Part shown: in pieces, positions 46,788 through 59,129 of the stretch
Numbering within the stretch: position 1 is the first letter of the stretch
How the letters are laid out: each line of letters begins with the position of its first letter
Assembly (NCBI RefSeq): GCF_050948175.1
Contig: NC_135203.1
Span: 2,108,001-2,172,000 of the forward strand
Direction of reading: 5' to 3'
Length of the DNA stretch: 64,000 nucleotides
Source of the DNA: Xylocopa sonorina
Taxonomy: Eukaryota > Arthropoda > Insecta > Hymenoptera > Apidae
The notes under the pieces: model-generated
What the model saw: only the letters and a program-made list of their open reading frames with translations
What the model was told of the DNA's origin: nothing
Database searches by the model: none
Made by a program: the position numbers and the translations under genes

Positions 46788-49700
46788 GTGAGTGTCTCAA
46801 CTTTGATCGTCATTTCGAACTCGTACGTTCACGTACTGCGGCAGCGACGAAATTCCTGAGAGAAAGCGGCTTCGACAAATGCATTCGCGCATTGTATACG
46901 GTACTTTGTGCATTTCCTAATTCCGCTCGACAGGAATTGTTCGAACCGAGCAATTTTGTTTGACGCGAAAACCTGTGGTCATTATCGTACTAATAATCGT
47001 GGTAAACTTGTGAAAACGCTTGTCGAATTTCCGAACGATAGAAACTTGGTGCTCGCAATTTCTAACTGACGCCGGCGATCTTGAAGAGATACAAATTCAT
47101 ACACACCGATATGCTACGGTGTGTTATCGTACTGCAAAGAAGAATTGCCGGTGTAGAAGTTGTCACCTGGGCTGAACTTCGCTGAGCCTTCGTCTTTCAT
47201 CAAAGACTCGAACTGCTAAAATCTGACTTTGTTCCTTAACAGCTAATATTCACGCGATGAACCTGCGAGCATCGTGTTACGCTGGTGCGATAAAAAGAGG
47301 AGGGAAAAAGCTCTCGTCAAATCATATAAAATAAAGCAAATTAAAGGGGGGAACGACCGGTTCGATTAATTTATATTCCTCGATCCATCCTTCCTTAAAC
47401 AATTTGCTATTTGGATCGCGATGCGATTAGATGAAGGTGAGCAGAATTCGATAGTGATAACAATGGTAAACAGGCGTGTGAATGGCTGTAATAGCAGGAC
47501 GGTAGAGCGAGATCGAGAACGAGAGTGAGAGCGTAAGCGTGAGGAAGAAACAAAGCGAAGGTGGCTCATTTTTGTGACCGCATCCCGAAGAAAGCGCGTC
47601 GAGTGAATCCGTACACACGTGCGCTTTTACACTAATCGTTAGGTCGGTGACACTCACACGGAAGACTCCTCGACTTTGCTCGCCATGGAAAACCACGCTT
47701 GGATTGTGACTAACGTTGTACAGATACGCATGTACCTCCAACTCCAAGTACCTACACTTCCAGTTAAACAAATAGCCTATCTGTGTTCATTTTTCAATCC
47801 GTCATATCGTCCATAATTTTGCAATTGCAACCAATAATGTGGTATCACTGTAGCCTCGGAATAAGCAAAACCACGGGAAAGTTTAATTAAATAAATATTA
47901 CACGTTCATTACTGTTTAAGCCGCCGAATATTTCTTTTATTAGACACGAAGTACAATATAGTGATGTCTTTCGCCTTTCTCAGTCAGATTTAGATATTCT
48001 GAACATTAATGCAGTAACATCATATTGCTTCCAGCTATTGCAAAAATTGTACAAAGTTGCTAAATATGTACTCGCTAATACGTACACGTTGAACACACAT
48101 CTCTGCTGTACGCATCTTTAAACTTTTCTTCGCTCGCCAAGACTCCTGACATACATATTTCTGTTAAACGTGTAGGCCGTTGCGAAGTAGGCGAGGGAAT
48201 ATTAGTTGGCGCGTTCGGTACAACAAAATGGCGTAATTTCAACGTTAAAAAAATTCTAGCCACTAGAGTGTCGCAATCTTTGCTTAACATTGTTTTTTGC
48301 CTATGGCGTACTCAAATGTTCGCATCTACAGAGAAAGCCGTATATCAATACGGGAACGATGAAAGGGAAAGTTTCCTAAAAATAAAACAGAAGATGAGAT
48401 ACTCTAAAGTAGAAGGTAGAGAGGAGATGCACAAAGGAAACCAGAAGAAGAGAAAACATTTCGCAATTATATATGTATATATTATTTCGTTTGTGGTTTC
48501 AGTGCGATAGAACTAATATCACCAAATACTTTTGATGACTCGAATCTCTCTTGAAAACTTCCCAACGAAATGCCTAGATAATAGATGCTGTTATGATGTA
48601 ATTTCTAATTGCATACTCACACAATCTTTAATGACACGATTTTTCATGCCAGGCATCTTTTCGGAAACAATCGCATCGCGATTTTATAGCAGTTCCTTTT
48701 CACAATCTATCATGGTACCGTACGCCTTTGCGCTCCCTTAAAGCAGAGCCACCCTATACAGTGATGCGGCATTCTTCATCCTAGCGTTCTGATAGTTAAT
48801 AAAGTTCGGATATTTTCTATTATTTCCTTGCAAAAATTCGATCCGGCAACTCTCCATACCGGTATCCCTGAATGTAATTTAAAGAAACTTTTTTTAACTT
48901 TCGATGACCAAACGTAACAGCTGACGACTTGATTTTCGGAAGAGATTCCACCATCTACACTGCCTCCGACCGACATTGCGAAATAGAAACCGGGAGATAG
49001 CATTCAAGCGCGAATAGCGTTTCACGATACGTAAGGCAATCGATGTCCTCGTAACCCAGACCTATCGGACGTAACTGCCAGTGAAAACTGGCAGATCTCT
49101 CGCAACCACCTCCGAACGCTCATCTCTTCTCTCGGTGGCTCGATTAATATTGGGTTACGTCGTAACCATTTTTCCTCTAACACGGCTCGTATACCTTCGA
49201 AAAAGAATGTCCAGTCATCAAAATGTCCCAACTCACTTTCACCGACTGTTTCGTTGGTTCGAGAATTGAAAACGAGGGTGAAAAGTGAGAGGTTGGATAA
49301 ACTTTTCCAGAAAGAGACAACGAATGTTAGAAATCTCTTGGCCAACTCGATCGTTAGTACGTAAAGTACGTTGCGCTGAGGTCGTCCCGCACAGCCTCCG
49401 GGCATGCTACTTATTACAAAATTCAAGTTACGAACAAATACTACTGTTTCTTTTTATTAGGCTGCTGTATGCGGCAACAGCTCAAGTGCACATTGCACTT
49501 TCTCAATTCTGACCGCCGTAAACGATTTCTTGATGAACTCCACGAATTTCCTATTATAATCATGCGGTCACGTTCCCCTGCGACGCTCCATTGTTTATCA
49601 ACTACCTGCTAGTTAAACAAAATCAAAATTGAATACCTGCTTAGTAACTTTTCTTCCTTCGTACGATTCAGATGAATTGGGGAAATGTATGTCACTTGTA

Positions 49701-50400
49701 ACGCGGATTCGTAACTCGGAAATCAGTATACAAAGATCAGGAAACGAATGTTGCATTATTCAATGAAATTTTCTATGGCATCCAAGCACGAGGAAATATC
49801 TGATGTGATACGAGTACACTTATACTTGGATAACTATCTGTGTTAGAACGAAACATTCGATCGAATTGCCCGCGTTCTTTCAGTTATGCACCATTGTATT
49901 CATTACCGATGAGTCAGCTCCCGCCATTCTAATTTAATCGCAATCTCATTTGTGCAACGCGCCCATTTCCTTTTAATCTCGGCAATTTTCGGTCGTCAGC
50001 TTCCATATTTTCTCTCGCATCGCTCGTTACACAGATTTTCTTACTTATTAAACTCAAGTTTAAACCATGTTTTTAAATAAATACTTGCAAACTGTGACAT
50101 TATCGCGTACCTAATTATGGACACATGTGACGATACAGTTGATTCCAATTCCTCTTCTCCAGACATACCACTGCTTCTAAAAAGCATCCAGTAATAGTGG
50201 TACTTCGTCGGAGATATACGTATTCGCTCGTTCTTATCACACGATCCCATGATTATCATCTTATGTTGTGTCGGTCCGAAGATTGTTCAACCAACCTTGC
50301 GAATGATCTTAATTGCATGCGAATTGTGCTTGCACAAGTTGCTCGATACTCATCGTACATTTCCCACCTGTGTTCTATTTTAAGGAACGCGATATATACA

Positions 50401-51552
50401 GGTTGGCAAGAAAGTAATTTTGATTTTTCAGTGTGAAGCAAAACTCAGTTTTTTCTAGATAAAAAATGAATTTCAATCAGTCAAATATCTTCCATTCTGT
50501 TCTATGGCCTTTTGCCATCTTTCTGCTAACTTCATTATTCCGTGCTCATAGAATCTTTCGTCCTTATCAGCAAAAAACTCAACCAAGTACGATCTGAGAT
50601 CATCGTTGTTCATCTGAAATTTTTACCATTCAAAAAGTTTTATGAACTTCGAAATAAATGATACTCCGTTGGTGTAGAGTCGGAGCTATATAAGGGATGC
50701 GACGTAATTTGGTGCGTGTTGTTAAAGGTGTACCGAGGCTTCGCATCGATGGAACACGATTCCTTTGTGATTTGCCAATTCTGGCCTTTTCTCTTTGATT
50801 GCTTCTTCCAATTTCATAAGTTGTTAGCGGTAAACATCTGAGTTGATCGTTTTGTTACCTGGAAGCAGATATAAAATACACAACATCTTTATAATCCCGT
50901 CAAATTGACAGCATGATTTTCTTCTGATGCAATTCAACTTTTGATATGGTTTGTGCTTCATCACACTTGGATCATGGTCTTTTTTGATTAATGTTATTGT
51001 AGACGACCCATTTTTCATCACCAGTGGTAATCCGTTTAAAAAAAAGGGTCGAATGCGTATTATTGCAAATATTGATTCGTTGCGTTAAATCAATTTCTTT
51101 TAATCTGTGCTGAACCCAAATATTAAGCTATTTAACAAGTCCAAGACATCTTACGTAATTTTCATGCGTTGTGTATGATTTAATTATGTCTTTCAATTAT
51201 GTCATCAATTTCAGAAGTTCGATCAGAACGTTGTGCATCTTTAAATGAAAAATCTTCAGAACGAAATTTTTTGAACCAATTCTGACACACGTGCTTTCTG
51301 TTAAGCAATCAACATCTTAAACTTCGCACATCTCTTTATGAGCCTCAGCAGCTTTCTTGCCTTTATGAAAATAAAAAAGTGAAATACGTCGAGAATGTTT
51401 ATTTTTGCATATTAAAATTGACAAGCTAACAATTGTGTTTCTATAGTAACTTAAAACTCTCAAAACAGAAAAATTATACCATTAGCAGCAGAAGAATAAA
51501 CAAACATAACGTTATACGTTTGTGCAAGCCGAAATTACTTTCTTGTCAGTCC
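50401..51552 (-). mobile_element. Mariner transposon, inactive
   Basis: Terminal inverted repeats: GGTTGGCAAGAAAGTAATTT at the left and, reversed, GGACTGACAAGAAAGTAATT at the right. The transposase reads on the minus strand in broken pieces: near 51021-50824 one finds HKPYQKLNCIRRKSC and LLPGNKTINSDVYR, the segment around the second and third catalytic residues of mariner transposases. The region 50630-50470 (minus) has the C-terminal part (MNNDDLRSYLVEFFADKDER-like, then EHGIMKLAERWQKAIEQNG). Near 51300-51190 are remnants of the N-terminal helix-turn-helix part. Frameshifts and stops throughout. Confidence 0.85.
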
Positions 51553-52621
51553 AGTAGCGCGGGAAACTCTTTTGAACGTATTAAGTCCACGCTTTGTGCA
51601 ATTCGATCTCTGTACGTCGTGCTCTATTCGAATGATAATAGGAAAAAATTCGTGCACCGTATCAATTTGCGCAAGGAGTTCAAAGACACTAGCGGCGCGT
51701 TCGATCTTCGAGGCCGACGCGACTTTCACCTTTCACCTCGGCCGAGCACGATTCGACAGTTGAACCTTCTCGAACCTTTGTCCAAGCGAGGGACATCGCG
51801 CGTCGCTCGAATGTTTCCAAAGGAAGAAGACGGTTTCACTATTCGATAAAACACCGAATCCGAGATGTCTATCGAAAGCATTTGGATCCAACTAAGTATT
51901 CCGCTCGTAACACCGACTTCGTCGAAAGCGACAGTTCCTCTGAGTTTCCTTACCGTAGAGGTGTACCTCGCACGATCCGCGTCTCCTCTTTTAGAACCTA
52001 TACCGCAACACTTTCTATCCTGGCAATTTAATCCGCGACTAAAGACTGTTTAACGATAAACTTTTCCATCGATTTCATTTCTCATCGAGATTTATCGAAC
52101 TCGGTTCACAAGTGTTGCGTACTTGTGGAGGCTTCTTGTTGGCCAGCAATTGCCGCCTGAACCAGTTACGGTCCAATCTCACTTAGCCATCCACTCGATA
52201 TCCAATTCCACAACGTTGTCTCGTACAAAGTTGCCGATGTCATGTCGATCCTATGCAAAACGAATTCACAGTCGAATAAATTTACTTAACTTTCCTTGCG
52301 AAGTTTGCAATTCTGCCAGAGGAGAAAAAGGAAAGAGAAAAGAAACGTTACGGAGTAGTGAATTTATTCGTGCGATACACGCCAGTGAGACACGCCAACG
52401 TGCGAGGAATCGTAGACTCGTGACAATGTAGATGCGAAAGAAGCAAGCTGAACACAGGAAAACTATTTAAATGGATGTTATCGCTTTTTTTGTACTCTGA
52501 CACGATGTTAATTAGCCGTGAGTTCTGTGATGCTTTTATCTCGACTGCACTCCGAATTACAAAGCTGATAGAGAACCAACCGATTCCGACCCACCTCCGA
52601 TCAAGTATTCCCTATATATTA

Positions 52622-52624
<3 letters not shown>

Positions 52625-52665
<41 letters not shown>
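52625..52665. repeat. (AT)n microsatellite
   Basis: About twenty AT units, followed by degenerate TAATA/TATAT repeats to about 52705, in the putative first intron of the ZP-domain gene. Confidence 0.9.
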
Positions 52666-52669
<4 letters not shown>

Positions 52670-53061
52670 TAATATAATAATATAATATAATATATATATA
52701 TTATAAACATTATCTTATAATGTGTCGAAACATTTTAACGGTGACGTACGTGAAAAGCTGAAAGTAATCGTGGAAACGGCCTTTCCCTCGGTACCAGAGA
52801 ACTGTTTAGCAATTGTACTTTTTAACTCTCGAAATTCTAATAGAACAAGACTGGCGGACTCTTCGAGTCAAATTTTTTCGGCTAAGAAAGCTTGAAATCT
52901 TGTGCTGAATTCACAATCCTAAAGACCGATGCGCTTGTAATTAATTTTTTGCATCGTTCTTAAAATAGTTAGACGTAACATGTTTGCTACTTGCGCATGA
53001 AAGATTCACATCCCTAACGATGAAAGACGAAATAAGGAAAATGTTATTGCAGGTGGAAAAC

Positions 53062-56000
53062 ATGAAGGAAATCGTGACGTTCCTAATTGTAGCTGGCCTG
53101 AGCATTGCTGCGAGCCAAGAATATGGAGGTGGACATGCCTTGTTCGTCAGGACGCTACCTGCAACTGGTAAGAAAGATCCGATTAACGAAAAGTAATCAA
53201 GTCTAGTCCGATTACGATCGATCGGCAGGTAGAGAGAACGATAATATACGATAACGACGTTAAAATCCATTAGCCCACTCGAGAACCCAGCGAGCTGCTC
53301 CAGTCTCGATTGCAGACGTGATGGCCCAGAATATCCTAGAGTGGATTCAGGGGATCTACCGGCAGGGTGCACGTAAACGTACGTTCTCCAGGAGAACCTT
53401 CTTGTCCCGAGCTATCCCCTAGACCATAAAAATTCTAGAGCAATACATCTTTCATTATATTTCAATATTTACACTTTATCGACCTCTTCAACTATACAGC
53501 GTACAATATGCTACGAAAAAAAGAACAGTAGATCAAATTAGTGCCTCCTGCTTAATTAGTTACTTTTATTAACAGAAGTAATAGATGCATGTATTGGACA
53601 AATACTCTGTAACGCAATATTTATCAAATGTGACAATTTTAATTCTAATGTAATAATTAAAATATTTGCATATCCAGACATAGTCGCAAGCCAAGATTAA
53701 CAAAAATTAGATTATCACATCTCGTACATGTACTCAACATGCGTACATATATAATACCTGTAAAATACAGAAACACTGAAGAGGTTCAAGATAAATGGAA
53801 ATGACACACACCCTACCCTGATATATCGACGAGTCAGTGGTCCAATTTTCAACGGATAGCTATTTCCAAGGGCACAAATTTTGTTGGGCGTGATACTATC
53901 TTTTTCGAACGATAACCATTCTTTCCAGAACCTAATTAACAATACTTTAATATAGATCCGCACCAATGCACGCTTTCTGCCAATTCTATCTATTTATTAC
54001 TGATAGAATATCACAAAAAAGAAAAAAACAAAACGCACGTCTAATATAGGTGTGATATAGACGCCTATTTCGCAAACGAATGCAATGTTCTCGTTGTCAA
54101 ACGATGACCATCGTTGAACTTCAAATTGCGCAGCTTGTAGAATATAAAACTTTCGTCTTACAGCTCGTCAGCAGTCAGACCCTCCAGGATACCTACCACC
54201 GTACAGCACTCAAAGACCACCGGAAAGACCGAGGCCTTTCCAAGCTCCATCAACCGGCCAACAGCCAAGCTACACACCCACTAGCCAGAACGAGGTGACA
54301 AACTATCCCTACCAAAGACCATCGTCGGGTTTCTCATCATCGAGTAGCAGTTCACAATTCGGTCAGTCTTCAACCGTTCAACCACCATCGTTTTCAACTC
54401 AGAAACTAACTTTATTTCTTTCAACTCTTCCGCCAAACAACCAATTACCCTATGGGTCACCTTCTTACGACTCTCGTCCCACTGTAGCACCGTCCTATTC
54501 CAATTCTGCTTCTTCCGTTTTCCCACCATATAGCTCGACACTCCGTCCATCCACCACCGGACAGATTTCCGGCGGAGTCTCGACTAACTATGGTAGTTAT
54601 GGTAGTCCTCCCGCTGTAAGCACAATTCCTACACCCAGCGGATTCTCGACTACTTACGGTTATATGACTGAAAGACCAAGTCCTACTTATGTTCCATCGG
54701 TGAAAGGACCCGCTTCCGCCGGATATCCTCCAGCTACATATGATTACTCATCTGGAAGGCCCAGCTCTCCTTTTCCTTCTACACCTGGCTATACCCCTTC
54801 GCAGGGCACCGTCGAAGAAGTCAGCGGACCTAGTATCATTGAAACATCATCCGGGGTTACTGAGTCAGCTGAAGAAGGTACGTATGATATATCTTTACAA
54901 CGGATCTGTAAAAGATTTGCACGATAAATTGATACGAGTTTAAATTTTATTTTAGGCTCTTCTGGAACGGGTACTAATACCATGATATTTGAAGACGATT
55001 TGAAACACCCTCCACATATTCATGCCCTTGATGTTCAATGCAGCAAAACTATGATGATTATCCACATCGAATTCAATCGTGTCTTCGATGGAGTTATTTA
55101 TTCGAAAGTAAACAAATCTAAATAACAAGAATTCTATATGGTAAAACTTATACATGTGCCGAAATTAACCGAAATCTAACCGTTTTCAGGGTTTCTTTAC
55201 GAATCCAGAATGTAGGTACGTCGAACAAAATTCCGGACAGACAAAGTACTCGTTTACAGTGAGTTTGAACTCTTGTGGTACTCAATTCATCAATGACTTC
55301 GCGGGTGAAGCCGGCCAAGCGTACTTGGAAAACGTGTTGGTACTGCAGGTAAACTTAACTCAAAGACACAAATACAAATTATTTAACTTTCGTGCATTGT
55401 TTTCATTTTTATTTTCACGCAGAACGAACCGGGTATACAAGAAATTTGGGATACGGTGCGCAGGGTACGTTGCCTCTGGGAAGGAAATATTAATAAAGCT
55501 TTGACGGTTAACTTCGCTGTAGATATGTTAAATCAAGAGATAGTAACGTTCAGTGGCGATACGGCGGTCGCTAAGTTAGACATACAAGTAGGAAGAGGAC
55601 CATTCGCACCTGCCGCCAATGGACTTGTCAAAATTGGAGAGACCATGACCCTAGTTGTGACCGTGGAAGGAGATCCTGCTTTTGATCTTCAGGTACTCGC
55701 ATGGATTCATATTATGGATATGAAGTTCCTGAATTTTTATTCATTTGCTCAGACCATAAAAAATGTCATCATTTCATAATGAAATTGCAAACTTGCAGGT
55801 TCGCGACTGTCTTGCTCGTGATGAATCCTCAATTAATAAGATACAGTTAACAGATAAAAGAGGATGCATATTAAAACCAAAATTATTCGGAGCATTTCAA
55901 AAGACGAACAATACAGGAAATACGGGGGCATCGATTATCGCTTATGCCTATTTCCAGGCCTTCAAATTCCCCGACGTGATGGATCTGTTCATTGAATGCA

Positions 56001-56481
56001 ATGTGGAACTTTGCAAAACCGATTGCGAACCATGCTCAGAAGCGAATCAGGTAATTCTGTACAACTGCGTCTGTCTAATCGATGACGCAAACCTATAATA
56101 GTTTGAAATGGTCTTCTTCTACTTCCCTTTTTTCAGCAAATTGAACCTGGTAGGCGACGAAGATCAGTAATACAAACACCATTAAACAGGCCATCAAACG
56201 GCTCAGCAGTACTACTCTCTGATCCGGTGCGAGTCACTCGTGGTTTCAGAGTGGTTATGGTTGATGATTTAAGCAAAGCTAGCAATCAGGTCTTGGAACA
56301 GCTCGAAACAACCGCAGTCGAAGAAATTGAAAAAAGCACGATGAACGTTTGCATAACATACACTAGTTTTTATACTGTGACCTCATTCTTACTAACTACC
56401 GTCCTCATCACCACTATCAGCGCGGTTGTACTTTATGTAAAGCTACAACAAGTATACAGATCGAAATCCATTTATTCGTAG
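53062..56481 (+). CDS. ZP-domain apical matrix protein (cuticlin-like, dusky/miniature type; 665 aa)
   Basis: A secreted, membrane-anchored organiser of the apical extracellular matrix beneath cuticle. Seven coding exons: 53062-53167, 54164-54877, 54956-55107, 55190-55348, 55423-55692, 55799-56050 and 56137-56481; phases agree throughout. Residues 1-18 (MKEIVTFLIVAGLSIAAS) are a signal peptide. About residues 36-270 are Pro/Ser/Tyr/Thr-rich. The ZP domain follows: DVQCSKTMMIIHIEFNRVF, GVIYSKGFFTNPEC, SLNSCGT, RCLWEGNI, RDCLARDE, then CNVELCKTDCEPCSE, with the Cys pattern of ZP-N and ZP-C. A furin-type site (PGRRRRS) and a C-terminal membrane segment (SFLLTTVLITTISAVVLY) with a short cytosolic tail complete the usual plan. 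Architecture resembles Drosophila Dusky and Miniature, but I cannot choose among the paralogues. The initiator lies ten bases after an acceptor, so the 5' UTR is spliced. Confidence 0.9.
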
Positions 56482-59129
56482 ATAATAGATTCGACTTTTT
56501 GCTCCTTAACGTGTTTTCGTTTCGTACCACAGCTCGATCCTTTTGGTAATCGAGTATAAGTTGCACAAGAAAAAAGGTACGAAGACGCGAAAAATTCTAA
56601 AGTCTTAACACGTTAATTCCTACTCTCTGAATATATTTTGTGTATCATTATCAACGTAATTTGAGTGTAAATATCAATGATACGAATTGCACAGGCACAT
56701 TTCCTGTACCGATGTACAAACTGTCAAACTGTCATACTTCAAAATTGAAACTGAAATGTTTAATTAACATGGATCTTGAAATGAAACCTTTAATATTTTG
56801 TCAGTATTGAAGAGCATTCAGTACTATAAGTAAATATGTCTTCTTGGCAACACATTGTATGTAAATAAATGAATTGATTGATGAAAGGCTCAGATTCATT
56901 AGATAATATAGTACAGCAAATTATACATTATGTAGTAGGAACACAAGATTTTTAGTGATATTTAATAAAGTCGAAGATCTATTTGATAATCGCAAACTTG
57001 TTGTACAGCGCGATTGTGATATCATGAAATGAAAATGAATGTGAAAGGGTAATTCATGATATTTTTACTTCTTTCAGTAAGCTTGAAAAATCCTGGATGC
57101 TTTTCCGTAAAAATAAAATATGTATGCAGACTGCAATAAATAGTACAATGCACGAAAGAAACAAAGAAAACCAATTAGAATGGTTCATTATTAGATTCAA
57201 ATCAAAATCATTTTCAAATGGGTTCGATCTAAGGAAGAGACTCCTTCTCCAGAGACAAAACAAAAGTTGACTCCCTAATTTTTTTATACAAGAAGATAAC
57301 TGACAATTAGGGTAATAAAATATGTCATTAGAAATTTTCTATAGGAAACCATCTTCAGGGTTAAAAATCAAATGAAGGAACAATCCCTTCATCTTCTTTC
57401 CATGGGCTTTGCCTCCTTGAATCAGAGAATTCAAAAAATCTTCAAACAGAGTATATTACTTTCCAAGATCCCATTTGATCCAGTTGCAGAAGTTTGTAGG
57501 AACAGATCTCTACTTTTATATTTGTTATTAAATATTGTATCTTAGCTATCTGTCTGTCTTATAAATAACAAAAAAGGGAAGTTTTTCAGTTCATGATACT
57601 ACAATCTTCATGGTACACTGTGGTATAAAAAAATACATCTATGTATTGAATCAATATATTAGTAAGTTCTCTGAAAACAGGATTTCTTAGCGGCTTTACA
57701 GGATAGTTAAAGCTTAAACTAAGTGATATGTGAAATTAAATAAGTGTATATATATATTATATATGTATTATAATTAGTTATTGATGTGTTTAATTGTGTA
57801 TATAGATTTTTTAAACTGGGAAGACAGGCAGAGCTTTCCGAGAGACGATTTGTGAATCCTTTTATACAAGCATGTAACAGATAAGGCAAATACACTTCAA
57901 TGGGTGGAAAATTAATTCTTTGAACATTTTTGAAATGCGAACAATGTACAAAATTTCCAAGAAGGACTTGGATACCTGGAGTAGTGGTCAGCAGCATTTC
58001 CAGACGCAAAAATGTAGAAGAAATTGAAAGAATAACTTCTCAAATTCTTTATCTAAAATCTAATTCTATGACTTGCAGCGCCATCTCTTTTAGAAGTGTT
58101 TAAACTGGTCACACATCGTCATCGGTAACGGTGTGCAACCAGTTTCAGCAGTTCTCGCAGAGATGACACCACCAGTTCTTCAGTAGTTCACTTCGCTGTC
58201 GATAATTGTGTGCGACCAGTTTGAACACTTTTCACAAAGATGACGCCAGGGGTGCTAGAGTAAGGGCAACATCATCTGTCTCACTCTTTCTTATAGCGTG
58301 TTTCTTTGTCTTATCTCCAGAGCGGGAGATAGCATTTATTTTACTCTTTTCTTTCAATGAAAATTAAGAAATTCCTTTATTTAATCAGTAGTACTTTAAA
58401 ATTCTGTACATGAGATGAGAGAGAAGAGCAAGAAGAAGAAAAGAGAACTGAAAACGAAGTCAGGAAGACAATAGATGTGTAATCTATATTAATTTTGTAT
58501 CTGTATTCTATTTTTTATATAGATATACCTTAGGCTATTTAATTGCATCGATAGTTCTAAGAAATATTATATGATAACTATTTGTATTATATAAAAATTA
58601 AGTTTTAATGTAATTTATTGTATATTTCATTAGTTTTATTGTAATTTTTTGTATATTTCAGTAGTTTAAACTATATACAGATGTATATATATTGTTTGTG
58701 AATAATTTTTCAAATTTTTATTTAAAATCTAATTCTATGACTTGCAGCGCCACCTCTTCGAAAAGTGCTCAAACTGTTCATTACAAATCACACGATATTC
58801 GGTGCTGCGTGTTTATATCAAATAACCGATTGGACGCGACTTTGTGGAAGATGTGATCAAAGCACGCGATGTCGCGAAACATTCTTATTTTCTTAGTAAT
58901 CGTTTTGCTCTTCTCCCGACGCGTGCAAAATCAAATGCATTCTTATCTACGTTTCTCGCCCTGCTTCAATTTGCATTTTTTCCATTTCTGTTCTTAAAAA
59001 TCGACAGATGTTCGATAAAATTTTTATATTACACATAACATACACATATTCCATGCAAAATACACACTTCGCTGTTAGAAAAAAGAAGTTGATTAACTAC
59101 GAAGAAGTGTGGTTTGTACAGTAAAATTG
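56482..59129. other. Intergenic region with repeat remnants
   Basis: 56755-57010 resembles the spacer downstream of odorant receptor 2 (44555-44780): TGAAAT.AAACCTT.AATATTTT.TCAGTATT, AAGAGCATTC, ACACAAGAT.TTTAGTG, AAGATCTATTT. 57360-58009 has coding-like stretches on the minus strand (see findings). A D1 repeat lies at 58075-58335, a short D1 trace at 58735-58780, and two AT-rich minisatellite units at 58612-58675. Confidence 0.55.
58075..58335 (+). repeat. Dispersed repeat D1, copy downstream of the ZP gene
   Basis: GCAGCGCCATCTCTTTTAGA, CACTTCGCTGTCGATAATTG, CACTTTTCACAAAGATGACG, GTCTCACTCTTTCTTATAGC. A second, short piece (TTCTATGACTTGCAGCGCCA) recurs at 58733-58756 with the same leader as at 58063. 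Confidence 0.75.

Larger units (their letters stand above)
46788..53052. other. Putative first intron of the ZP-domain gene
   Basis: About 6.3 kb. Contains a decayed mariner at 50401-51552 and an (AT)n tract at 52625. Several open frames of 60-138 codons on both strands (e.g. 49426-49022 minus, 51433-51849 plus) show no recognisable domain and no splice-compatible neighbours. Long first introns often hold enhancers, but none can be named here. Confidence 0.4.

Noticed and set aside
49022..49426. 134-codon minus-strand open frame in the ZP gene intron
   Set aside because: Composition is mixed, no domain or family resemblance, and no adjoining exon; likely chance in a GC-richer region.
51433..51849. 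138-codon plus-strand open frame
   Set aside because: It begins inside the decayed mariner and crosses its right terminal repeat, so it cannot be an old gene.
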